DNA of 64,000 bases from Maricaulis sp. (lineage in GTDB: Bacteria > Pseudomonadota > Alphaproteobacteria > Caulobacterales > Maricaulaceae). Where the stretch lies: NCBI RefSeq assembly GCF_015665295.1, contig NZ_JADFAJ010000027.1:25595-89594 (forward strand). Reading direction: 5' to 3'. The translations under genes were made by a program, and so were the position numbers. The notes under the pieces were generated by a model. The model was not told the DNA's origin, made no database searches, and was given only the letters and a program-made list of their open reading frames with translations. Below, piece by piece: positions 7,281-17,424 of the stretch (the first letter of the stretch is position 1; each line of letters begins with the position of its first letter).

Positions 7281-9710
7281 CTAGGCGCGGTGCTGGCGCC
7301 GCGGCCTGGCGGAACTGACCAGAGTCGCAATCTCGGCGCGGATCGCCTTTGACGCCTCGTCGAAGCCGGCAATCTGGCCGCGCGTCAGCGGACGCGACAG
7401 GAGATAGCCCTGAAGGATCAGATCCGGCTGGAAGCCAAGAGCCCCCAGCTCGTCAAACTCTTCAACGCCTTCAGCCACAACCGAAATCCCCAATTCGCGC
7501 GCCAGGTCGATGGTAGCGCGCACGATGATCTGGGCTTCGGGATCATAGTGCAGGCCGGTCATGAAAGAACGGTCGATCTTGATCTTGTCGAAGGGGAAGG
7601 CACGTAGATAGCTCAGTGAGGAATAGCCGGTGCCAAAATCATCGATCGCCAGGCCGACACCGAGATCCTTGAGACCGCGCAGCACCTTGAGCGCGCGCGC
7701 CTCGTCATCGATCAGCACACCCTCAGTGATCTCGATTTCGAGCCGCCGCGGATCGAGGCCGGACTTGGAGAGCGCCCGATCGACCGAATAGACGAGATTG
7801 CCCTGTTTGAACTGGGCCGGGCTGACATTGATCGCGATACGGCGCTCGTCCGGCCAGTTGACGGCTTCGCGACAGGCGGTTTGCAGAACCCACTCGGCCA
7901 TTTTCAGGATCAGGCCGGTTTCCTCGGCGAGCTGTACGAATTCTGCCGGCGAGACATGACCACGGCGCTCGTCATGCCAGCGCACCAGCGCCTCGAAGCC
8001 GGAGACGCAGCCATCGCCTAGCCGTACCTGCGGCTGGTAATTCAGGGTCAGAAGATCGTCCTCGATCGCCAGCGCGAGATCCGCCTCCAGCATGCGACGC
8101 TCCTGCATCATCATGCCAAGCTTGGGATCGAAATCGCAAACCCGGTTGCGGCCCTGTTCCTTGGCCCGGTAGAGCGCCAGGTCAGCCTGGTTCATCAACC
8201 GGTCGGGGTCCTCGCCATCCATCGGAAACATGGTCAAACCACCGGAGGCGGAGACCTTGAGGTGGAGCGGTCCAATCGTCAGGGGCGAGCCGACATTGTT
8301 CACCACTCGCTGGGCGATGAGCAGCACATCCTCGCGCGTTTCGATGTCCGGCAGGATGACAGCGAACTCATCGCCACTCAGGCGCGCGGCAATGGCGTTG
8401 CGTGGCAGTGCGTCGAGCAGGCGTTCCGAGACCGATACCAGCAGCCGGTCGCCGACGGCGTGGCCATGTACGTCGTTGACTTCCTTGAAACGGTCCAGAT
8501 CGAAGAACATCAGTGCGACCTGGGTGTCGTCATTCCAAGCCTTGCGCAGTTCGGCTTCAAAGGCCTCGCGGAATTTAAGGCGATTGGGCAAGCCGGTCAG
8601 GGTGTCGTGGTGGGCGAGATGGGCCATGTGTACCCGTGCCCGCTCCTCCGAGGAGATATCGCGGACGGCAAAGAGACGTGCCGTCAGACCGTCGAATTCC
8701 ATTTCCCGGGCGCGAACCTGGACGGTGATCGGTGTCCCGTCCCGGCATCGCAGGCGGCAGGTCATCGGGTTCGTCTCACCAACGCTTTTGAGGACCTCGA
8801 TCGCCTCCTCATCAAGCGCCAGCTTGGCGACAGGCATCCCCGCCAGATCTACGCGCTCAAGCTTCAGCATTTCGCAAAAGCGCCCGTTCATGTCCTGCAT
8901 CAACCCGTCGCGAACGACCGCGATACCCTCGAAGGTCGCCTCGGCAAGCGTCCGGATTCGATGGCTTTCAGCAACCCGGCGCTGCCCGAGATGCTGATCG
9001 ACCGCAGCCGCGGCAAGGCCTGTGCTGACTACCAGTACAGCACCAAGCGCGATCGTGATGGCGAGCAGTTTCGCTGACAGTCCGCCCTCCACAATCGGCG
9101 CGCTAAAGTCAGGCACGAGCTGCATGGCCGACATGGAAAGGAAGTGCAGGATGACAACACCGCCCAACAGAAGCGCGGTGCCGGCCAGGAGTCCGCGCCA
9201 ACTGTTTCCGTGCAGGGCGAGCGCCCCGGCTGCGGCGGCGAACTGAAGGCCAAGCGCGAGCGCGGCGATAACGAGGCCAGCATCCCAGACGACAGTTGCG
9301 CTGACGCGCATCGCGGCAATCCCCACGAAATGCATGGCCGCAATACCGCCCCCCACCAGGGCTCCGCCGACGACCGCAGCGTGGCGGTAATCGGAGCGGA
9401 CCGCAAACGCCCAGCCACAGGTCGACACGACGATGGCGAGCGCCAGCGAGGCCACCGTTTCCAGCATGCCGAAGGAAACGGGAGTCGCGCTTTCATGAGC
9501 CAGCATGGATATGAAATGGGTGCCCCAGATGCCGGTACCGGTGACAAAGCCGGCAAACAGTAGCCAGGCCGCTTGCCGCGCGTTTTCAGCCGCGTTCGCG
9601 CGACGCACGATCGCAAGGGCTGCCAGCGCCGACAGCGTACACAGCAAGGCCGCCACGGCGACGAGCCCGAGATCGTGTTCGACCGTCAAACAGTAGTATA
9701 TGCGAAACAC
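7281..9710 (-). CDS. MHYT-PAS-GGDEF-EAL cyclic-di-GMP signalling protein
   Basis: About 809 residues from GTG 9710, which matches the usual MHYT protein start ([12 protein letters not shown]); a TTG at 9761 would add 17 residues and overlap rnhB. The N-terminal seven-helix MHYT domain has three motif copies (THFISM, MHFVGI, LHFLSM) and probably senses a diatomic gas or copper in the membrane. A PAS-like region follows. The GGDEF domain carries [10 protein letters not shown]; the first Gly is Ser, a variant found in active diguanylate cyclases. The EAL domain has SGFEALVRW, the [10 protein letters not shown] loop and VVAEGVE, so it looks able to hydrolyse cyclic-di-GMP. The net activity cannot be told from sequence. 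It is transcribed toward the SplB-like gene and divergently from rnhB. Confidence 0.93.
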   Translation of the reverse strand: MFRIYYCLTVEHDLGLVAVAALLCTLSALAALAIVRRANAAENARQAAWLLFAGFVTGTGIWGTHFISMLAHESATPVSFGMLETVASLALAIVVSTCGWAFAVRSDYRHAAVVGGALVGGGIAAMHFVGIAAMRVSATVVWDAGLVIAALALGLQFAAAAGALALHGNSWRGLLAGTALLLGGVVILHFLSMSAMQLVPDFSAPIVEGGLSAKLLAITIALGAVLVVSTGLAAAAVDQHLGQRRVAESHRIRTLAEATFEGIAVVRDGLMQDMNGRFCEMLKLERVDLAGMPVAKLALDEEAIEVLKSVGETNPMTCRLRCRDGTPITVQVRAREMEFDGLTARLFAVRDISSEERARVHMAHLAHHDTLTGLPNRLKFREAFEAELRKAWNDDTQVALMFFDLDRFKEVNDVHGHAVGDRLLVSVSERLLDALPRNAIAARLSGDEFAVILPDIETREDVLLIAQRVVNNVGSPLTIGPLHLKVSASGGLTMFPMDGEDPDRLMNQADLALYRAKEQGRNRVCDFDPKLGMMMQERRMLEADLALAIEDDLLTLNYQPQVRLGDGCVSGFEALVRWHDERRGHVSPAEFVQLAEETGLILKMAEWVLQTACREAVNWPDERRIAINVSPAQFKQGNLVYSVDRALSKSGLDPRRLEIEITEGVLIDDEARALKVLRGLKDLGVGLAIDDFGTGYSSLSYLRAFPFDKIKIDRSFMTGLHYDPEAQIIVRATIDLARELGISVVAEGVEEFDELGALGFQPDLILQGYLLSRPLTRGQIAGFDEASKAIRAEIATLVSSARPRRQHRA

Positions 9711-9732
9711 ACAATGCCCCGGAGGAACTGCC

Positions 9733-10359
9733 TTGAGCGTCAAATTCCCACAAAAAGACAATCATAGCCTTAACGTCACTGGGGCGGATTCGCTGGTCCG
9801 AATCGCCGGCGTCGACGAAGCTGGTCGTGGCCCTCTTGCCGGACCCGTCGTGGCCGCTGCCGTCATCCTGGACCCGTCTCGCCCGATCGAGGGACTGGGC
9901 GATTCCAAGGCCCTCACCGAACATCGTCGCCTGTCGCTCTACGCCCTGATCCGCGAGCATGCATGGGTCGGCATCGGGATAGCCGAACCGGCGGAGATCG
10001 ACCGGCTGAACATACTGCACGCAACGATGGCGGCCATGGCACGCGCGGTTTCGCGACTGCCGGTCATGCCGGACCAGGCGCTGATCGACGGCAACCGGGT
10101 TCCGCCCGACCTGCCCTGCCCGGCCCGGTCCATCATCAAGGGCGATGCCAGTGAGGCCTGTATCGGTGCTGCCTCGATCATCGCCAAGACGATCCGTGAC
10201 CGGCTGATGATAGAGGCCGCGACCCGCTTTGCGGGCTATGGGCTGGCTGGACACAAGGGCTATCCCAGTCCGGCGCATCGCGCCGCGCTCGGGGCGCTCG
10301 GAGCGACACCGATCCACCGCCGGTCCTATGCCCCGGTGCGGGCCGCCCTGGAATCCCGG

Positions 10360-10389
<30 letters not shown>
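9733..10389 (+). CDS. rnhB: Ribonuclease HII
   Basis: RNase HII removes ribonucleotides and RNA primers from RNA-DNA hybrids. All core motifs are present: [13 protein letters not shown] with the first catalytic acidic pair, ALIDGN, and the [17 protein letters not shown] stretch. I place the start at TTG 9733 because GGAGG at 9721-9725 sits seven bases before it, giving 218 residues. An in-frame ATG at 9700 has no ribosome-binding site and would overlap the start region of the divergent MHYT gene. The stop codon at 10387-10389 is embedded in a consensus DnaA box, and ccrM follows 77 bp downstream. Confidence 0.93.
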
Positions 10390-11546
<1,157 letters not shown>

Positions 11547-11557
11547 GGCCGGCGCGC

Positions 11558-14134
11558 ATGACCGACTACAATCGAAGCGGGTCAGGGTTCGACGCGCGAA
11601 CCACGCGAACTTCGATTGCCTGGACAATGCTCACAGTCATCCTGCTGACCTCGCTTCTGGTATCGGGGTCCGGCGTGCTGGTTGCGGCCCGGGCTTTCTG
11701 GACCGATCTGGAAAACCAGCAACTCACCCAGCTGGAAGACTATATCGATGAGCGTGGTCGCCGGAATGCGGTCCTGTTCGAGACCGTGGCCCAGGTCCAG
11801 CAGACTTCAGTTGCGCGCCTCGAACAACGCATCGGCACCCTGTCCGATACCGAAGCCGGGGCCCGCTTCAATGCGCTCTTTCCGCTGCGCCCGGATGGCA
11901 CAAGGCGCAGCCGTGACGATCTGTTCGATGGCTATCACGACGCATTGGGCAATCATCACCTCGGGGTCGGTGCCTATCTCAACCCTGCCGATGGCTGGAC
12001 CGATACCGACCGGCATCGTCTCGTCGCCGCCTATGATGTGGTCGACAGCGCCGGCCAGATTCTGACCGGTCTGGTCGACAATATCTACTTCTTCACCTTC
12101 ACCAATGAACTCATTATCTCGGCCGCTCAACGGCCGGACAGGCTCGATTTCTATCGCAACGGCGCAAGCTCGGACTTTGACCTGAATTCGGCCGACTTCG
12201 TGTCGCTTGTCTCTGCCGCGGCGAACCCCCGGCGTGAGTTCGTTTGCGGCGAGCTCTCGCAGCTGATCTCCGTTCGTGACGGCCAGGCACTGACAACCGG
12301 CTGCTTCACGCCCTATGACGTTGACGGCGAACCTGTCGGGGCATTCGGGACAACCATTCAGCTCAATGCCTATTTCGAGGCGGCGATGGCCAATCCGCCG
12401 CGGCACGGCGACAATCTGCTGATCGACCAGTTCGGCAATCTGATCGCCCATCCCGACCTGATCCAGGACCGAGTCACGGAAGGCCGCGTCGAGGCCATCC
12501 AGGCGCGCTATAACCTGCCGGCCATCGTCGAGCAGTTGCAGGCGCTGCCGCCGGACCAGCTTGCCGGCACGCTGATCAGCCGTGACTCCCGTTGGGTCAT
12601 CGCCTATTCCCGCCTTCAGGGCCCGGACTGGCTGAGCGTGTCGCTGGTTGACCGCTCCATCCTGAGACGCGATATCGCGGCCCAGATCGCGCTTGCGCTG
12701 GGGCTGGGCATTCTGGGCGTCATGCTGCAGGGCGCGCTCGCCTATTTCATCCTGTTCCGCCGCGTCGTGCGTCCGCTGGCTTCGCTGACCAGCCATTTCA
12801 GTCGCGCCAGACCCAGTCCCGCAGCTGACAATCCGGCCCTGCGCTCGATCCTCGACAGCGAGCACGAGATTGGTGTTCTCGCCCGCACCCTTGAAGCCAA
12901 CCGCGTCGAAAGCGAGGCGGCATTTGACACTCTGGAGAGCCGCGTCGCCGAACGGACGCGTGAACTGGAAGCCGCCAACCGTTCCAAAAGCGCCTTTCTC
13001 GCCAATATGAGCCACGAGATCCGCACGCCGCTGAACGGGATCCTCGGCCTCGCCCAGGTGCTGCGCGCGAGCTCACGGTCAAAGCAGAGTCAGGACCAGG
13101 CACGCATGATCCAGGAGAGCGGCGAGACGCTCACCCAATTGCTCAACGATGTGCTCGACATGTCGAAGATCGAGGCGGGTCGCATCGATCTGGCGCCAGT
13201 CCCGACCGAGCCGGCAACCCTGTTGCAGGACCTGCACAGCCTGTTCAAGGCGGCCGCCGAGGCCAAGTCCGTCAAACTGACGCTGGACCTTGACCCTCAC
13301 TTGCCCCACCAGCTCGTGCTCGATCCGCTGCGCGTCCGGCAGTGCGTGTCAAACCTGGTCTCGAACGCGGTCAAATTCACAAAGGCCGGTTCGGTCAGGA
13401 TCACCACCCGCTGGGATTCGAAAACGAATGCGTCGGGTGCTCTGGTGATCGAGGTCGCCGATACCGGAATCGGGATCGCGCCCGCGAAACTGGATACGCT
13501 GTTTGCCCCCTTCACCCAGGCGGAATCGAGCATTTCCGGGGAATTCGGCGGCACCGGGCTGGGCTTGTCGATTGCGCGCGATCTGGCGCGCCTGATGGGC
13601 GGTGATATCTTCGCGCAATCGACGCTTGGCGAAGGGTCGCTCTTCACCTTCACCCTGCCCGCGCAGCGGACCGGCGAAACCCAGCTCAGGCTTGCTGACA
13701 GAGCGCCCGACGAGCTGGCGGATGACCCGCTGTATGCCCGACTGCTCGGCCTGCGCCTGCTGCTTGTGGAAGACAATTTCATCAACCGCCAGGTCGCGCG
13801 CGCCTTTCTCAAACCCCTCCACATGAAAATCGTCGAGGTCGAGAACGGCCAGGCGGCACTTGATGCCCTGGCCGGCGAAACCTTCGACCTTGTTCTCATG
13901 GATGTCCGCATGCCCATCATGGGCGGGCTTGAGGCAACCCGCCGGCTGCGCGACAGCGAGCAGGGCTGGCGCGAGATCCCGGTGATTGCCCTCACGGCCG
14001 ATGCCTCGCAACAGGACGCAGATACCTGTCTCGATGCCGGGATGGATGCTTATGCCTCCAAGCCGCTCAAGGCGACGGCCCTGTTCGAAGCCATCCGGCG
14101 TGCGCTTGAAATCCGACCCTACCGACCCGATTAG
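11558..14134 (+). CDS. Membrane hybrid histidine kinase with periplasmic sensor
   Basis: 858 residues. A first transmembrane helix (about residues 23-47) and a second (about 372-395) bracket a periplasmic domain of some 325 residues with Cache-like features. A short coiled linker leads to the HisKA domain, with phosphoacceptor His486 in [16 protein letters not shown]. The ATPase domain has NLVSNAVKFTKAG, DTGIGIAP and GGTGLGLSIA. A receiver domain ends the protein, with phospho-Asp782 in VLMDVRMP. No separate phosphotransferase domain is present. It starts 11 nt after ccrM, so cotranscription is possible. Its TAG stop shares the bases TTAG with the TAA stop of the convergent mutY gene. The signal is unknown. 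Confidence 0.93.
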   Translation: MTDYNRSGSGFDARTTRTSIAWTMLTVILLTSLLVSGSGVLVAARAFWTDLENQQLTQLEDYIDERGRRNAVLFETVAQVQQTSVARLEQRIGTLSDTEAGARFNALFPLRPDGTRRSRDDLFDGYHDALGNHHLGVGAYLNPADGWTDTDRHRLVAAYDVVDSAGQILTGLVDNIYFFTFTNELIISAAQRPDRLDFYRNGASSDFDLNSADFVSLVSAAANPRREFVCGELSQLISVRDGQALTTGCFTPYDVDGEPVGAFGTTIQLNAYFEAAMANPPRHGDNLLIDQFGNLIAHPDLIQDRVTEGRVEAIQARYNLPAIVEQLQALPPDQLAGTLISRDSRWVIAYSRLQGPDWLSVSLVDRSILRRDIAAQIALALGLGILGVMLQGALAYFILFRRVVRPLASLTSHFSRARPSPAADNPALRSILDSEHEIGVLARTLEANRVESEAAFDTLESRVAERTRELEAANRSKSAFLANMSHEIRTPLNGILGLAQVLRASSRSKQSQDQARMIQESGETLTQLLNDVLDMSKIEAGRIDLAPVPTEPATLLQDLHSLFKAAAEAKSVKLTLDLDPHLPHQLVLDPLRVRQCVSNLVSNAVKFTKAGSVRITTRWDSKTNASGALVIEVADTGIGIAPAKLDTLFAPFTQAESSISGEFGGTGLGLSIARDLARLMGGDIFAQSTLGEGSLFTFTLPAQRTGETQLRLADRAPDELADDPLYARLLGLRLLLVEDNFINRQVARAFLKPLHMKIVEVENGQAALDALAGETFDLVLMDVRMPIMGGLEATRRLRDSEQGWREIPVIALTADASQQDADTCLDAGMDAYASKPLKATALFEAIRRALEIRPYRPD

Positions 14135-15189
14135 CGGCGACTGCGCGTGGCAAGTACCTTGCGCATGACACTGGGAAGGGCTTCCGCGTCAAGCGCGGTC
14201 TCTGCCGCCCAGTAGCCGGTCTCCGGCTCCCACCCGGCGCCAGCCTCGCTCTCGTGAACGTCCAGCCGCAACTCGAAATGCGTGAAGACATGGCGGATTT
14301 CGCCACGCCGCGTCCACTCCGCCTCGAAGGGCGGATCCGGCGTGGCGGTTTCGGTCTCGCTCCAGGCACTGGACGGAATCTCCGTCATGCCGCCAAGCAG
14401 GCCCGTGTCGGACCGCCGCCGCAGCCAGACATGCCCGGCCCGCCGCACCAGCCAAGCCGTGCCCCGGCGGATCGGCCGGGTCTTCTTCGGCGCCTTGACC
14501 GGATAGCGTTCCATGTCACCCGCCGCGGCGGCAGCACAGGCGAAACGCCAGCAGCAGGCGGCACAGTCGGGCGAACGCGGCGTGCACACGGTGGCGCCCA
14601 GATCCATGATCGCCTGGGCATAGTCGCCGGAACGCTCCGGGTCGGCGATGGCGCCGGCGAGCGTGCGGATCTCCGGTTTGGCCTTGGGCATGGCGGTCGC
14701 GACCCGGTAGAGCCGTGTGATGACCCGCTCCACATTGCCATCGACAACGCTTGCGGGCCTGTCAAACGCTGCGGCCAGGATGGCATTGGCGGTATAGTCT
14801 CCAACGCCCGGCAAAGCCCGCAATCCCTCCATGGTATCAGGAAACATGCCACCATGCCGGCCCGCGACCTCGATGGCGCAGGCGTGCAGGTTGCGGGCCC
14901 GGGCATAATAGCCCAGCCCCGCCCACTCGCGCAGGACATCGTCCCGCGGCGCGGCCGCGAGATCCTCGACACGCGGCCACAGGGCCAGGAAGCGATGCCA
15001 GTAGGGCGTAGCATGGGGCACCGTCGTCTGCTGCAGCATGATCTCCGACAGCCAGATGGCATAGGGGTCGGCGACCGCCCCCGAAGCCCGCGCCTCCGGA
15101 CGGATGCGCCAGGGCAGGCTGCGACCCTCGCGGTCATACCAGGCGAGCAATTCACGGCGCAAGCGGGCAATGGGAGATGTCTTGGACAA
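14131..15189 (-). CDS. mutY: A/G-specific adenine glycosylase
   Basis: MutY removes adenine mispaired with 8-oxoguanine. Visible are the catalytic Glu region SEIMLQQTT, the helix-hairpin-helix LPGVGDYTANAI followed by catalytic Asp in VVDGNVERV, and the iron-sulfur motif C-X6-C-X2-C-X5-C (CTPRSPDCAACCWRFAC). The C-terminal part is the NUDIX-like 8-oxoG recognition domain. The start is uncertain: no ATG fits. I chose TTG 15189, just before the conserved core, giving 352 residues. TTG 15261 would give 376 residues but overlaps the divergent DUF721 gene and has no clear ribosome-binding site. It ends in a four-base overlap with the hybrid kinase gene. Confidence 0.93.
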   Translation of the reverse strand: MSKTSPIARLRRELLAWYDREGRSLPWRIRPEARASGAVADPYAIWLSEIMLQQTTVPHATPYWHRFLALWPRVEDLAAAPRDDVLREWAGLGYYARARNLHACAIEVAGRHGGMFPDTMEGLRALPGVGDYTANAILAAAFDRPASVVDGNVERVITRLYRVATAMPKAKPEIRTLAGAIADPERSGDYAQAIMDLGATVCTPRSPDCAACCWRFACAAAAAGDMERYPVKAPKKTRPIRRGTAWLVRRAGHVWLRRRSDTGLLGGMTEIPSSAWSETETATPDPPFEAEWTRRGEIRHVFTHFELRLDVHESEAGAGWEPETGYWAAETALDAEALPSVMRKVLATRSRR

Positions 15190-15236
15190 GGCAGGAGCCG
15201 GTTGCAGGCGGGGCGGATCAAAGCGACACTGTGAGC

Positions 15237-15776
15237 ATGATGCGCAAACCGCCCCCGTCAATGCTGGAACAGGCCGCCGGCGATTTCATTCGCAGTCGCC
15301 GGGGCCGGCCGGCCGCCAAGCCGCCGCCCTCAGCAGCGCGCGCTGTCGAGCGCGTGCTGCGGCCGCTGGCCCGGCAGTTCGGTGTCGGGGTCGAGCAATT
15401 GCGCGAGCACTGGACCGAGATTGTCGGCGAACGCCTGGCCAAGTGGAGCGAACCGGAAACCATCCAGCGCGGTGGCGGCGGCGTCAGCACGCTGGTCATC
15501 CGCGCGCGCGGCGCCGCCGCTGCCATCCTGCAGGCCGAAACCCGCCGGATTCTCGAGCGGGTCCGCACTTTTGCCGGTGATCGGGCGCCGACCCGGCTGC
15601 GTATCCTGCAGGGCCAGGCGCGACGTCCGGCGCCGGGTCCGGACGATCAAGCGGATGTGAAGCCGATGAAATCCCCGTCACAAGTGAACGAGGGGGTGGA
15701 GCAAACACCCGAGGCGCGTCTATTGTCCGCGCTCAATCGGTTCGAAAAATCGGTCAGGACCCGGGAAGGGTCGTGA
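15237..15776 (+). CDS. DUF721 / DciA-like protein
   Basis: A 179-residue basic protein. The central region (about residues 35-115) has the DUF721 pattern: a helical start, LREHWTEIVGERLAKW with the conserved W and G, then a strand-rich part LVIRARGAAAAILQAE ending in a helix. DciA proteins of this family help load the replicative helicase DnaB in bacteria without DnaC. The tail after residue 130 is low-complexity. The start is the first of two adjacent ATG codons (15237 and 15240). It opens a same-strand block with the two DsbA-like genes (22-nt gap), and mutY diverges from it. The DciA role is by family similarity only. Confidence 0.8.
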   Translation: MMRKPPPSMLEQAAGDFIRSRRGRPAAKPPPSAARAVERVLRPLARQFGVGVEQLREHWTEIVGERLAKWSEPETIQRGGGGVSTLVIRARGAAAAILQAETRRILERVRTFAGDRAPTRLRILQGQARRPAPGPDDQADVKPMKSPSQVNEGVEQTPEARLLSALNRFEKSVRTREGS

Positions 15777-15798
15777 CCATCTGGCAGGGGGAGCCCAC

Positions 15799-16575
15799 AT
15801 GAGCCTGACCCGACGACTTTTCTCCGCCGCGGCGATGACCGCGCTTCTGGCCGTATCCGCCTGTGGCGGAAGCGATGCACCCGTCGAGGGTCAGTCCAGC
15901 TTCGAACGCGCGGGTGATCGCGGCCTCGGCAGCGCGACGGCCCCCGTCACCATGATCGAATATGCCTCGGTCGCCTGCGGTCATTGCGCCACCTTCCACA
16001 ATGAAGTCTGGCCGATGCTGGAAAGCGAATATATCGAGACCGGCAAGGTCCGCTTCGTGCTGCGCGAGATGATCACCGGCCCGGCGCAATTCGCGATTGC
16101 GGGCTTCTCGCTGGCGCATTGCGTCCCCGAAGACCGCTATTACGACATGGTCGACCTCCTGTTCCAACAGCAGAACGCCATTTTCCAGGCCGCACAGACG
16201 CAAGGCAGCGCCCGCAGCCAGTATCTCGCCATTGCCCGCTCAATGGGCATGAGTGAAGCCCGGTTTACCGAATGCCTGTCGGACGAAACGATCACCCAGG
16301 ACATCCTGGACTCCAATGATCGCGCCGGCGCCGAGGGCATCACCGGGACGCCGCGCTTCATTTTCAACGGTGAACTGCTCGACTCGCGCCGGGCACCGGG
16401 CGAAAGCGCCTACACCTACTTTCTCGGCAATCAGCAACTCCTGATCGATGGCGAGCCGGTGCCCAATTTCTCGGACGCGGAAACCTTCCGCCGCATTCTC
16501 GACCATCTCGTGGCCGAGAATTCCTCCGAAAGTGACGCCGCTGCGGCGGCCCCCGCTGAAGCCGGAGACGAATAG
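15799..16575 (+). CDS. DsbA-family thioredoxin-fold lipoprotein (CGHC)
   Basis: 258 residues. The signal peptide ends in a lipobox-like VSAC followed by GGSD, so the protein is probably membrane-anchored in the periplasm. The thioredoxin-like DsbA domain starts at about residue 45, with the redox motif CGHC in ASVACGHCATF and the cis-proline loop TGTPRFIF. Such proteins oxidise or isomerise disulfides in exported proteins. The last 20 residues are an acidic Ala-rich tail. A close paralogue follows after 6 nt, and the two share EVWPM after the active site, so they are a tandem duplication. No DsbB-like partner is adjacent. Confidence 0.88.
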   Translation: MSLTRRLFSAAAMTALLAVSACGGSDAPVEGQSSFERAGDRGLGSATAPVTMIEYASVACGHCATFHNEVWPMLESEYIETGKVRFVLREMITGPAQFAIAGFSLAHCVPEDRYYDMVDLLFQQQNAIFQAAQTQGSARSQYLAIARSMGMSEARFTECLSDETITQDILDSNDRAGAEGITGTPRFIFNGELLDSRRAPGESAYTYFLGNQQLLIDGEPVPNFSDAETFRRILDHLVAENSSESDAAAAAPAEAGDE

Positions 16576-16581
16576 TCCATC

Positions 16582-17343
16582 ATGTCTGCATTGCGTGTCC
16601 TGACCACCCTCTTCGTCCTCGCCGCCGCGCTCGCCTTGCCGAGCGTTTCGGCATCGGCACAATTGACGGCCGGTGCGGCGGATCTGCGGCCGACTGACCG
16701 TGTGCTCGGGGCGCAGGACGCCGATCTGCTGGTCATCGAATACGCCTCGTTCGCCTGCCCGCATTGCGCGCATTTCCAGACCGAGGTCTGGCCGATGATC
16801 CGTTCGGAGTTCGTCGATACCGGCCGGGTCCGCTATTCGGTACGGCCGATGCTGACTTCACCGCCGCAGATCGCCGGCGCGGGCGTCATCCTGAGCGAAT
16901 GCGTGCCGGATGACCGCTATTTCGACGCCATCGACCTGCTCTTCCACGAACAGGCGAGCATTTTCCAGACTGCCCGCGATGGCGGCGATGTGCTCGGCGT
17001 CTACAACCGGATCGCTGCCGCAACCGGCGGATCGGCAGAAAGCCTGCTGGCCTGTTTCCAGGACCCGGCGGCCAATGAACAGGTCAATGCACTGGCCATG
17101 CAGGCGGCAGAAGATGGTATCAATTCAACGCCCAGCTTCATCATTGCCGGCGACCTGCTGTCCATCGGACATCCGGGCGATGGTGAGGCTGAACACGATC
17201 ACGCCGCAGCCGGACCGACCGTCTTCCTGCATGGTGGCGAACCGCTTCTGATCAATGGCGAAACCGTCCCCGGACGTTTCGACCAAGACTCCTTCCGCCG
17301 AATCATTCTTCACTTCCTCGATGTGTCCAGTTCGGCTGACTAG
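16582..17343 (+). CDS. DsbA-family periplasmic thiol oxidoreductase (CPHC)
   Basis: 253 residues with a cleavable Sec signal ending in SVSASAQ rather than a lipobox. The active site is CPHC in ASFACPHCAHF, the classical DsbA dipeptide, and the cis-proline loop is NSTPSFII. An insert rich in His, Asp and Glu (GDGEAEHDHAAAGPT, about residues 200-214) lies near the C-terminus and is missing from the upstream paralogue; it could bind metal, but that is speculation. It begins 6 nt after that gene with no ribosome-binding site of its own, so translational coupling is likely. smc follows after about 80 nt. Confidence 0.88.
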   Translation: MSALRVLTTLFVLAAALALPSVSASAQLTAGAADLRPTDRVLGAQDADLLVIEYASFACPHCAHFQTEVWPMIRSEFVDTGRVRYSVRPMLTSPPQIAGAGVILSECVPDDRYFDAIDLLFHEQASIFQTARDGGDVLGVYNRIAAATGGSAESLLACFQDPAANEQVNALAMQAAEDGINSTPSFIIAGDLLSIGHPGDGEAEHDHAAAGPTVFLHGGEPLLINGETVPGRFDQDSFRRIILHFLDVSSSAD

Positions 17344-17424
17344 GCAGGCCTTCACGCCAGCGCCGCAATTGGATGCCACACAGGCAGACGCCTAATCGCG
17401 TTTTTGCGGCGCAAGGGAGACCGG

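Noticed and set aside
8370..8400. SGDEF instead of GGDEF in the MHYT protein as a sign of inactivity
   Set aside because: Ser at the first position is found in active diguanylate cyclases.
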